DNA of 64,000 nt, taken from positions 28,501-92,500 of the forward strand of contig JBAMJV010008004.1 in assembly GCA_037951105.1 (NCBI GenBank), in the 5' to 3' direction. The notes under the pieces are model-generated. The model was not told the DNA's origin. It was given only the letters and a program-made list of their open reading frames with translations, and did no database searches. The stretch is from Echinarachnius parma. Its lineage: Eukaryota > Echinodermata > Echinoidea > Clypeasteroida > Echinarachniidae. Position 1 is the stretch's first letter. Each line of letters opens with the position of its first letter. Shown here in pieces: positions 54,734 to 64,000 of the stretch. The translations under genes and the position numbers were made by a program.

Positions 54734-56019
54734 TTGAAGTGATTCGAACGTATGATGATTATTATGATTTGGGTCTGAAGCCAGCTGGTCCTGTTAAGCC
54801 AATCATTCGCTGGATGTGCGCATTTTCGCTATTTCCCTTCGCCTTCTTTTCTCAGGCTTAACCCGTGGTCTGCTAAAACATGTAGATGATGTCAATTGAC
54901 ACGGACCGCCACCAGATTCACCTGCGCACGTATTCATCTGTGCACGTAGCGTGGGGGTTCGGGTTAATTTCAGTTGGAAGCGTACGTAAGTCAATAGGAA
55001 AATCCCATTTCGATTCCCGTAGCTTGACTTAGCTTAGCGCTCCCGCCGGGCCGTGCCGATCGATAGCGCCCAACCCAGGTCCGCTATTTGCCGCTGCCCA
55101 TTTCACATCGAATCACCGAATATGGTTAAACTGTCACAATGTCATCTATCGGCTTCGTATACAATCAATTTCACATCGAATCACTGAATGTGCGTGGTTA
55201 TACGGTTTTCTACTACGTTATTACTTTAATATGTACCGATTTTATTCACGATTTGAATCACGACCAAAAGAGGAAAAGTGGCATGTGTGTTATTAAAAAC
55301 ATATTGTTTTTATATACGTAGATGTAAATATAATACAATAAAAGGCGATTAACACACAAACATACACAATTAATATACAACATATTCACACACAAACAAG
55401 GAAACATACACATGGCGTACATTAAATTTGAAAGCGCCTTCACTCTATTATTATCAAAATCATGCGTTATCACGATTGTTGTCCAAACCAGATACAATTG
55501 TAAGAGTGTTATAATACGTCGTATGTGTATTATTTATATTATTATAAAAAACAGCAATGAAGTGTTAAAATTCGAACAAAATCGGACAAGAAATAAGAAA
55601 ACAGCAACATCGTTTTGTAAAAAAAAAAATTTATGATCATTTCGATTGCGATCCGTCAACATACACCTACACACATTTCCTCCTTTTACCTTGAAAGTAA
55701 ATATGCAGAAAATTATGTGTGTAGTTCATATTTCTTCATAATTTTAGACATCAAACCATGATGCGATCGAATTTAGTTCCAAAATTATTTTCAGTTATGA
55801 TTGTTTCCAGTAATCTTTGATATTACTTCTCCTGTAAATAGATGCACATATGGAGGCTTCGAGGTGTTATTATAACGCGTTGAATGAGTCGTCCCTAATG
55901 ACCATTTTGAATGATGGAACCTTGAGGTACATATCGCACTGTGTCCATGTGGCGCAACTATTTATTATTTTAAAATTATGCATGTGTTTATGAATTTTTT
56001 CAATTTTTTGCTTATTATA
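54734..56019. other. No gene seen
   Basis: A GC-richer patch at 54780-55110 with no convincing frame, then AT-rich sequence. TTTCACATCGAATCAC occurs twice (55099 and 55169). Confidence 0.45.
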
Positions 56020-56400
56020 TTATGTTTTTGCCCCGAATATGAAATATAGAACCTTACCCTCAAATGAGATACTTTGGCCCAATATTAGATGACTTTGCCC
56101 AAATACTTCCGGGTGACTTGCCCGAATTGTTTCTTATTCTGTAAACATTGTCCATGTTTTTAAAGTATTATTTTTCGCCTATTATTTTGATTTTGTTCAA
56201 AAATAATGTGACAATTTTGCCCCCAAATTAAACGTTTTGGCTCCAACATTAGATGACTTTGCCCAACGATTTTGAGCGACTTGTCCGAATATTGCGGCAG
56301 CCGGGGGCAGCCGGGGATTGGGCGGATGAGGCAGACCCCCCCCCCCCCCTCCCCCTCCATATGCCTCGTAAGCAGCCAATGGGGGGGGGGGGGGGGGCAA
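56020..56400. repeat. CCCGAAT / poly-C / poly-G element
   Basis: TTGCCCCGAATATGAAATAT, GACTTTGCCCAAATACTTCC and GACTTGCCCGAATTG recur to about 56300, then a C run at 56335-56348 and a G run at 56382-56397. Same building blocks as 43436-43690. Confidence 0.6.
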
Positions 56401-56420
56401 GCCTTAAAAGCATAAAAGCA

Positions 56421-56754
56421 TTAAAGGGAACTTGTAAAATTGTCAACATCCTCAAAACTTACTTGTATATCTAGCGGTTCTCACATACCTCATTGTTTTG
56501 TACTCGTATTACCAAAAGAAGCATAGAACAGCTTTCGGTTTTTCTAAATTTCTCGTCTGTTATAAAAATTATGTATGTTTAAAGTGTTCATATTTATTAC
56601 TTTCTACTGGATAAGTATGCTGTGTATATCTGTGCAATACGTTTGAGAATATCACTTTACATTTTCACTCATTACTCTGCCAAATGACATTCAGTTATCA
56701 TGGAATTTTCACACTTCACTTGCACATTTCAATAAAGTTACTAGATCCGTTTAA
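56421..56754 (+). mobile_element. MITE family A, copy 8
   Basis: TTAAAGGGAACTTGTAAAAT to AATAAAGTTACTAGATCCGT with TTAA. The internal blocks are diverged but ordered (TCGTATTACCAAAAGAAGCA, TACTGGATAAGTATGCTGTG). Confidence 0.7.
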
Positions 56755-57860
56755 ACTTGTGAAGTGGATCATTATTTCCAGAAGTAATGCAATTGTTCGC
56801 ACCCCTATTACATTTTCTTAAAAATTACAAGTACGCCAAACAACTTGTAAATTATAATAGGCCTAATGCAGTAAGATGAATGTCTATTTTCGTGCGGACC
56901 TGCCCTGATTCGCTAGCATGCGTCGGCGCTTCCATAGCTGTCATCCCCGCAGCTCTGCCGGGCTGGATGTTGTGAGAGGAGGGTAAGCGAATCGCCCAGC
57001 AGCGGAATTGAACATCTCGCTGGGATGACGTTGGGAATGTTGACGTTGGAGCAAAGATCGGGTCTTTTTCAAATGGCTGACACTCAAAAATGAGAGAAAT
57101 GAACATGTTAAATGATGACTTTAATTCCATAATGCGCTAAATACACGTTAGTAATTTTTTGAAATATTCGCATTCATTATCCTGACTGTGTACACTGAAG
57201 TCCATATTCCGTTTTCGATTGCGTATTTTGACAAAAACAAACGAACATTGATTTATAGCTATCTACGTATACATCTTTAAATTGATTTTTATCATTAACT
57301 TAATTTTGATTGAAAGTGGATTTAGCACCTTTTGGAATTAAGCTCTTCAGGTACAACATCGGGGATGATTTGGGGATGGTGATGGCAATATGACTTGTAC
57401 ATTTAGCTCAAATTTATGACATTTATAATCAAGTCCCTTGTGGCCGATTTTCAATTGACGGTCCGAAATTCGGTGCTTGAGGGTTATTAAACATACAGTG
57501 TATTGATATCAATGTTATACTGACTATTCATATCATTTTGCATTTATATGTTTGTAATAGTACTAGCATCCGATTCAACAATGAAATTCACCGTCTAATC
57601 AATTTACTTATTATTATTATTAAAGTAAATCATATTTCATCGAAACGGGATCCATATTGCTTTATAATCAATTCAGATGTGTAACAGTGTTTTGACGCCA
57701 CTTTTTTCTGTATGTTTTACTTTTTAAGTAAAACGTATTATCTGAATGGGATGTCGTAGCCCAGAGAATGTATAAGTAAATTGTCACAATGCGAACTCAC
57801 TGTGTTTCACAATGTAGAGCAAATTGACATTGTTTATCACTCTGATCACACTGTAAAGAC
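56755..57860. other. No gene seen
   Basis: AT-rich. GTGGATTTAGCACCTTTTGGAATTAAGCTCTT (57318) resembles 20452-20473, suggesting a shared unclassified repeat. Confidence 0.45.
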
Positions 57861-58250
57861 ACTGTGAACACACATGCACTGTGAATACACTTGCACTGTG
57901 AACACACTTGCACAGTGAACACACTTGCACTGTGAACACACTTGCACTGTGAACACACTTGCACTGTGAACACACTTGCACTGTGAACACACTTGCACTG
58001 TGAACACACTTGCACTGTGAACACACTTGCACTGTGAACACACTTGCACTGTGAACACACTTGCACTGTGAACACACTTGCACTGTGAACACACTTGCAC
58101 TGTGAACACACTTACACTGTGAACACACTTGCACTGTGAACACACTTGCACTGTGAACACACTTGCACTGTGAACACACTTGCACTGTGAACACACTTAC
58201 ACTGTGAACACACTTGCACTGTGAACACACTTGCACTGTGAACACACTGT
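57861..58250. repeat. 17-bp minisatellite (about 23 units)
   Basis: The unit is CTGTGAACACACTTGCA, nearly uniform from 57861 to 58250, with point variants (CATGCA, TTACA, CACAGTG). Related but degenerate units (TGTGAACACATTGTGAGCAG and similar) continue to about 58600. Because 17 is not a multiple of 3, all minus-strand frames read the same 17-residue Cys-rich repeat. Confidence 0.95.
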
Positions 58251-58257
58251 GAGCAGA

Positions 58258-58600
58258 CATGAATTATACCTTGGGATGTGAACACATTGTGAGCAGTGAG
58301 CACGCTATGGTACTTTGAGATCACACTGTGAAGACGTTGTGAGCACAATGTGACATGAGCACACTGCAGCCTACGATGCATCATGAATTGTGTTCACAGT
58401 GTGTTAAAGTGTGCTCACAGTATATGTACAGTGTGATGAGCTTTGATGCTGTGAACATGTTCTAATTTAACGTGGTTCACATAGTGAACTCTCACAACCG
58501 AGGTCCACCTTTTCAATCACAGTGTTCCCATACCATAGGTTCATATTGAGGTCCTAATCGAGAAACACTGTGAGTTCACGCTGTTACATAAATGTGTTCA
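58258..58600. repeat. Degenerate flank of the 17-bp minisatellite
   Basis: GTGAACACA, TGTGAGCA and CACACTGTGA motifs keep recurring at uneven spacing, consistent with an older, decayed part of the same array. Confidence 0.6.
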
Positions 58601-59230
58601 TTCCGGCAGCGAACTATCAGCTGTAATATAATACATTCTGGTCTGGTTTACTTGAGTTGAGAGCGCAAGACGAAATTAAATAATTATCTCATATTGAAAT
58701 GATGACACAACCCACGCACAGTACGTATACGTGCGGTCAGCGGCACGGAAATTGGAAATAAATGTTTTGATTTGGGTAATAATTGTATAATCTTCTTTCT
58801 ATCATCCATTCTCAGCAATATATCCACGGTATATACATGTATCTCTGTCATCGCCTTCCATATCGGATTCCACCCACTCTCATGCACGATTTCATACAAC
58901 AAATAACAGTGATATAGGGTCGTGATCCTCCCAAGGCAACAATTATTATTCTATTTGAAATGAGAAAATCGAGTACCTGTAGGAGGTTTGTCGCTCCGAG
59001 CAAGAAATAACCCACAAACATAATGGAACTCACGCCCTCAGTGAATGAAACGCAGGGAGATCTTTAAAGGGATGTATAGCATCTTTGTCTAAAATCCGAA
59101 GCGACCAAACTCACTTGCAGACTTTTGTAGTCGTTCGTCTGTGCCTTGTTGTTTTCATCTTACTAATAGAAATATGAAACTATGTTTTTGTTTGTATCCA
59201 CTTCGTTACAGAGTTATGTAATTTATATGT

Positions 59231-59545
59231 ATCATCGTCATCATCATCATCATCGTTATCATCATTATTATCATCATCATAATGTCACCATCATCAACTA
59301 TCACCATTTTCATCATCATCACCATCATCACCATCGTCATCATCGTCATCATTGTCGTCATCATTATCATCACCATCGTCATCATCCTCATCATCGTCAT
59401 CATCGTCATCATTGTCGTCGTCGTCATCATCATCACATCATTATCATCATCTTCATCTTCATCTTTCTCTGCGTCGTCATCATCACCTTCATCATCATCA
59501 TCATTATCATCATCCTCAACGTCCTTCTCATCATCATCATCATAC
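59231..59545. repeat. (ATC)n imperfect microsatellite
   Basis: About 315 bases of ATC/CATCAT with GTC, TTC, ATT and ACC interruptions. It is open in several frames on both strands, but the low-complexity His, Ser, Ile or Asp translations are by-products. Confidence 0.95.
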
Positions 59546-59994
59546 ACACTACCACTATAATGATAATGATTTGGGTCACCAGCCAGCTCTCTACGCTCTA
59601 CATATCCGCGACTCGGCCTCGGAATCACACGAATGTGGTGTGGACCCATGCATCATAATAATGACACCATTTTCACCATTTAAGGGCAAGTGATCTATAA
59701 ACACGCAATTTTGCCTACAGACAGTCCTTTTTGTTATTCTAGAGGGGGGAAACGGGCCGTACATGTACATGTACACGAGGAAACATGTTAAACACATTGT
59801 CTGACAGTGTCATTTGTATTTCTTCTTCATTATCCCTCCAAGCCCTGTCAATAAACCCATTCTGGGGGCGATTTAGTGCATTAGATAGTTGCTCGTGGAA
59901 ATTATAGGTCATGTAGGTAGTAGGTTCATGGTAGTAGCAACCTGTTTCGCTCCTTCGACCCCGGGACCCGATTGCTCATGATGCGGGATGTTTG

Positions 59995-60055
59995 CAGGAG
60001 GGGGAGGGGGGGGGGGGGGGGTCGCTAGTGAGGGGGTGCCCCCCCCCCCCTTGAT
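59995..60055. repeat. Poly-G and poly-C runs
   Basis: GCAGGAGGGGGAGG plus a G run to 60020, GTCGCTAGTGAGGGGGTGCC, then a C run to 60050. Possible hairpin. Confidence 0.7.
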
Positions 60056-60473
60056 GCTCATCATATGGGTAGGACTTTGGCGATGGTGACGACGACGATG
60101 ATGATTTGATTTTGTTTTTGTCCACATGAACTTTCAACAAAATAAGACAAATATCGATAGTATTTTGTATTATTTTGTTTGAGACCAAAATCTGCGATGA
60201 ACGGGTTTACCGTTACACAGTCACGTGACCTTTTGTAAGTGGATGTGATCACTTAAATCTCTAAATTTCGTATTTTATACCCTTTTGGCTATTGCAACTT
60301 TTAATGTATACAAGTTGTTCAAGTTAGCAAAAAAAATATGAATTAACAATTGTGATGATATAGGCTATAGATGGATATGGGCATAATTAATAATAATTTT
60401 GATAATAATTTTAAATTAAATAACAATTTCGCAAGATATATATATACATCCCAACTATTCTAGCGCGTTCGTT

Positions 60474-60690
60474 GACCGATTATCTTGGAGGGGGGGGGGG
60501 GGGGGTGGGGAATCATATTCTAAAGAACAATTTTTTTGAATTAATATATGACCGATTATCTTGGAGGGGGGGGGGGGGGGGGAAACATATTCTAAAGAAC
60601 AATTTTTTTGAATTATTATATGACCGATTATCTTGGAGGGGGGGGGGGGATCATATTCTAAAGAACAACTTTTTTGAATTAATATATGGC
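60474..60690. repeat. Triple tandem poly-G unit (~70 bp)
   Basis: Three units of GACCGATTATCTTGGA + G run (11-17) + linker + CATATTCTAAAGAACAA + TTTTTTTGAATTAATATAT, at about 60475, 60550 and 60623. Units differ mainly in G-run length. Confidence 0.9.
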
Positions 60691-60978
60691 TCTTGCTTAC
60701 CGCTATAAATTTTTCTTCAATCATATAATTCTAAATCACACTAAATCAGCATCTTACACATTAATGCGATATATTACATGTATTATCATAGTTTAGTTGA
60801 ATGTGGTATGTAAAGCGCATGGGTAAATGTGCTATAAAATATACAGTTATTATCAAGATTATTATTAGTTTCATTATGTTTATGAAATTTTCAGTTGATT
60901 TTAGGATTATTGTTGTAGTGCTTATACCAAAACCGTCTCTGATAACTGATTGCAGATTACATATTTCGTTTTATATCG

Positions 60979-61483
60979 TTTAAAGGTAGTGTAGAGTATT
61001 GGTATTTCCCGAAGTGCCCCCCGATATTTTTTGGTGAGATAATGAAAAACTGACTGTCAAATTTGAAAGAACATACAATTTTAATGACAGAATAAACTTT
61101 ATTTGATCAAAATCGGTTCAGAAACGGCTGAAATATCCATAAATATGTTTTTTTATTCAAAAATGCTCGAAGACTACTTTGAAAAAAAAATCAGAATAGG
61201 TTTGTAAAAAGTCGTTGATGATATCTCTATTGAATCATTATTTTAACAAACATTAAATGCACAATTTTGTATGAAAAATGGCTAAAACCAGTGATTTTTT
61301 TTAAATAGCGCCCTCTTGAGTTGTAACGGCTATTTTTAAAATGATAACAGGAGTTTTACTTAGTCGTTTGTAATTGTGTATACTTTTCGAGCATGGTGAA
61401 ATTATAACTATTACTTTTTACCGTAATGGTGCAGGTTTTGGTTACTAAAGTTAAGTTTGACTAATACTCAACTATCCCTTTAA
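60979..61483 (+). mobile_element. MITE family C, copy 6
   Basis: TTTAAAGGTAGTGTAGAGTA to TAATACTCAACTATCCCTTT, with GAGATAATGAAAAACTGACT, AAATCGGTTCAGAAACGGCT and TAGCGCCCTCTTGAGTTGTA inside. Confidence 0.78.
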
Positions 61484-62091
61484 TCTCGCACGTCTTTTGT
61501 CTAATCCATATACTTGGTGTGTGATAGATTGAAGAAAATATCGAATATGTTACAAACAAAAAACATGCACTTTTACATGAAATTTTGTATCAAAAAGGAT
61601 ATTTTATAATCATGTTAACCGCGTTTAGTTCAGCGCCCCACATTATAAGAAATATCAACATCTGTTGTATAAAGTAAGTTTTTCCCCTAAAACATATCAA
61701 TATGTTAGTGTTGGCGTCAATATATTTATAATTTCTCAGGTAAACTCCATTTCGTTGAACCTCGGTGCTAAATAAAAAGAAAGCTCTCTCCCTCAAAAGC
61801 GTTTATAAAAGAAGAAAAACTAATCCATGGAGATAATAATTCTTCTATAAATAACAAATATTGTCTTCTTTAGATTACCGCATCTGAATATATATTAAAC
61901 GATTCGGTAAAACCAGCGTAGTCAGGCTTAGCTTATGTCGTCATTTTGTTTTCTTCAGATTTATTATGCGCGCGCGTAGATGGCAATTACGTCAGTATAA
62001 TAATTTTTTTACATTTTTGCTTTGAAATATTTCAATTAAAACGTAAGGGGAATGACCATATACATGAATAAAAATAATCCTACAAACACGT
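61484..62091. other. No gene seen
   Basis: AT-rich spacer between MITE C copy 6 and the tRNA-like relics. No supported frame. Confidence 0.5.
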
Positions 62092-62158
62092 TTCGCTGGG
62101 AATCGAACCTGAGACCTCCATGTTACTAGACTGGTGTTCAAACCATCGAGTCACTCAT
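62092..62158 (-). mobile_element. tRNA-like SINE head
   Basis: On the minus strand AATGAGTGACTCGATGGTTT leads to GGTCTCAGGTTCGATTCCCA (box B at 62099-62109). There is no convincing acceptor stem pairing, so it is read as a SINE or pseudo-tRNA, not a working tRNA gene. Confidence 0.45.
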
Positions 62159-62360
62159 TTTCCCCTTAATTTTGTATTAAAACATATATATATATTATAA
62201 ATCAATATATTTCACGCAATTAGTGGCCGAACATTACGTCATCATTTTCTTTGAATTGTTCACAGTGAAAAAGGGTGGAATTGAAGCATAGGGGAAAATG
62301 CCCAGAATTAACTTGAATGAATGAAAATAAGCAAATCAATTGGGCTTGCTTGTAAATAAA

Positions 62361-62415
62361 ACGGAGACCTCCAGATTGCCAGACCGGTGCTCTAAACATA
62401 GAGGCACTCATTTCC
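62361..62415 (-). mobile_element. Second tRNA-like SINE head (decayed)
   Basis: It matches 62092-62158 (GAGTGCCTCTATG.., GCACCGGTCTGGCAATCTGG) but has lost box B after GGAGGTCTCCG. Confidence 0.4.
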
Positions 62416-62611
62416 ATTAATGTTTCCTTCATAATCATTGTGAATCAATCATTATACACGCTGTCTTGTGGATGGCGATTTACAGTGAAATTATATAATT
62501 AAATTATATTATTGACCAGAAATGAATACATTCAATACATTTAATAACAGTTAGCAACAAAAATCAATTATTGATGAGATGATTGTTTAATACACAAAGA
62601 CGTCCATATGT

Positions 62612-62985
62612 TTTAAAAGGGATTTAGTAACATTGTCACAATCGGAAACAACTTACTTAGAACTGTAAAAGTTCTCACCTACCTTGTCGTATTCGTATTA
62701 CCAAAAGAAGCATGGAACATGTTTTGGTTTTCGAATTTCTCTTTCGTTATAAAGATATCTATGATTGAAATTTTAAAATTTGAACGTCTCCCAGGGAGCG
62801 TTTCATTTGTGTACAAAGTTACGGCAATGTGTATAGTTGTTGCATTTTCGCTATTACTAGGCCATATAGCAACCATATAACTTCACACATCACTCACTGG
62901 ACATTATCAGATCACAGAAAGACTTATTTGTATCAACCTTTTGTTAGTTTTAGCAGACGCCAACAATGTTACTAAATCCCTTTAA
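62612..62985 (+). mobile_element. MITE family A, copy 9
   Basis: TTTAAAAGGGATTTAGTAAC to CAACAATGTTACTAAATCCC with TTTAA. It contains TCGTATTCGTATTACCAAAA, AAAGATATCTATGATTGAAA and CACTGGACATTATCAGATCA. Confidence 0.75.
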
Positions 62986-63531
62986 CCCTTAATGTACCGT
63001 GATGATGGTAAAGCTATTCAAGTAACACATACATAACATGTCACCTGGGAAAAAAGAAAGGTTAAACGGGTTTTTTACATGTTTTAAAATGTGCTTTGGT
63101 TGAACTCATGCGGGGTGGATATAACATACCAAAGAATCTGTTCACATCCCGCAAATATAGCCGCCGGATTGGGATCCGAAAACATTCCCTAAATATCAAG
63201 TATCAATTTCTTCTTCCATATTAGCAAAATCAAACAAATCATAATGATTTTTCAAAGCGAGATCGTAACGAGACATGACAGTGTTGAGGGATGGTGTCAC
63301 TTCGCTCTTGCTGGAAGGCTCCAAAAATGTGTAACATTTTTGTTTGAAAATCTCAATTCTGCTTTGGGGGGTCGGCGTGAATATTTTCATCTCAATTTTC
63401 TCGCTTTACTCGAGGGAAAATTGCCTTATGCCCGCTGTTGATGGATGTGGCTGCTTTTATATGTCCATACACAATCATGGCCAATCATGTCTCTTTTACC
63501 GTCGCTTGGCGATCTCTAGTGTGATGGATTA

Positions 63532-63806
63532 CGAAAGAAGAAGAAGAAGAAGAAGAAGAAGAAGAAGAAGAAGAAGAAGAAGAAGAAGAAGAAGAAGAAG
63601 AAGAAGAAGAAGAAGAAGAAGAAGAAGAAGAAGAAGAAGAAGAAGAAGAAGAAGAAGAAGAAGAAGAAGAAGAAGAAGAAGAAGAAGAAGAAGAAGAAGA
63701 AGAAGAAGAAGAAGAAGAAGAAGAAGAAGAAGAAGAAGAAGAAGAAGAAGAAGAAGAAGAAGAAGAAGAAGAAGAAGAAGAAGAAGAAGAAGAAGAAGAA
63801 GAAGAG
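63532..63806. repeat. (GAA)n microsatellite
   Basis: About 275 bases of uninterrupted GAA repeats, then GAGGAG and mixed purine sequence to the window end. A pure purine/pyrimidine tract of this length can form triplex (H-DNA) structure. Confidence 0.97.
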
Positions 63807-64000
63807 GAGGAGGAGGAGAAGGGGGAGGAGGAAGAAGAGAAGGGGCAAAATCAGAAGCAACATGGGAAGATGAATAACAAGGAAAAGGAGAAGAAGGAGG
63901 ATGATGAGAAGTTAAATGATAGAAGGACGAGGTGAGGTATAAAGAGGGAGCATGATAAAGAGGATGAGGCGCAGAGCAAGGGGAGAGAGAGAGAGTCACT

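Noticed and set aside
57861..58250. CRISPR array
   Set aside because: Units are contiguous 17-mers with no spacers, in an animal genome.
57784..58384. Cys-rich proteins on the minus strand over the minisatellite
   Set aside because: The same peptide appears in all frames because the unit is 17 bases. No start context, splice sites or homologous domain.
59182..59693. His-, Ser-, Ile- or Asp-rich proteins over the ATC repeat
   Set aside because: Low-complexity translation of a microsatellite on both strands.
63344..63999. Long open frames (poly-Arg, poly-Phe, poly-Leu) over the GAA array
   Set aside because: They are produced by the trinucleotide repeat, which has no stops. No other coding feature.

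Overview
This window looks like nuclear DNA from a marine invertebrate animal, AT-rich and dense in transposons. The grounds are a spliced nuclear-receptor gene with canonical GT-AG introns, several non-LTR and LTR retrotransposon relics, a tRNA-derived SINE, dozens of short inverted-repeat (MITE-like) elements and long microsatellites. There is no bacterial-style operon. I lean weakly towards an invertebrate deuterostome (echinoderm or hemichordate), but the sequence alone does not settle this.

One protein-coding gene can be reconstructed with confidence. It is a plus-strand NR1-type nuclear receptor in eight coding exons (16173-16429, 18190-18332, 28159-28235, 32156-32309, 33063-33262, 34097-34371, 35200-35366, 39190-39863). 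The exons sum to 1947 nt (648 residues plus stop) and every splice phase agrees. The order is an A/B region with a basic patch, two zinc fingers with P-box CEGCKG, a PPAR/Rev-erb/E75-like C-terminal extension, a hinge, a ligand-binding domain with an AF-2 core (LLCEV), and a long C-terminal tail. A polyadenylation signal lies at 40169. The second zinc finger has an enlarged D-box, with 8 residues between its first two cysteines instead of the usual 5.

The most unusual feature is that the exon-intron junctions of this receptor are duplicated in tandem into the neighbouring introns, in different states of decay, at five of its eight exons. About seven units follow exon 1, a junction copy with an intact donor and its own ATG follows exon 2, a decayed copy precedes exon 3, five relics follow exon 5, and two relics precede and one follows exon 7. 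One exon-7 copy offers a 3' splice site that would insert exactly 51 residues in frame into the ligand-binding domain.

The rest is mostly mobile DNA. 1-16168: MITEs, poly-G elements and an (ACT)n array, upstream of the gene. 16169-40200: the receptor gene, with introns that carry MITEs, an endonuclease/reverse-transcriptase LINE (22084-24090), a SINE (25081-25435), an L2/CR1-like LINE (25801-27345), a GC-rich element with a possible captured coding fragment (30334-31696) and a headless Ty3/gypsy element (about 35775-39127). 40200-64000: nested MITEs, a minus-strand L1/Tx1-like LINE end (44340-45540), a possible promoter and first exon (47416-47740), a possible terminal exon (54624-54733), a 17-bp minisatellite (57861-58250), and (ATC)n and (GAA)n arrays. 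Several MITE families end in TTAA-AGGG, as expected if one TTAA-specific transposase family moved them all.
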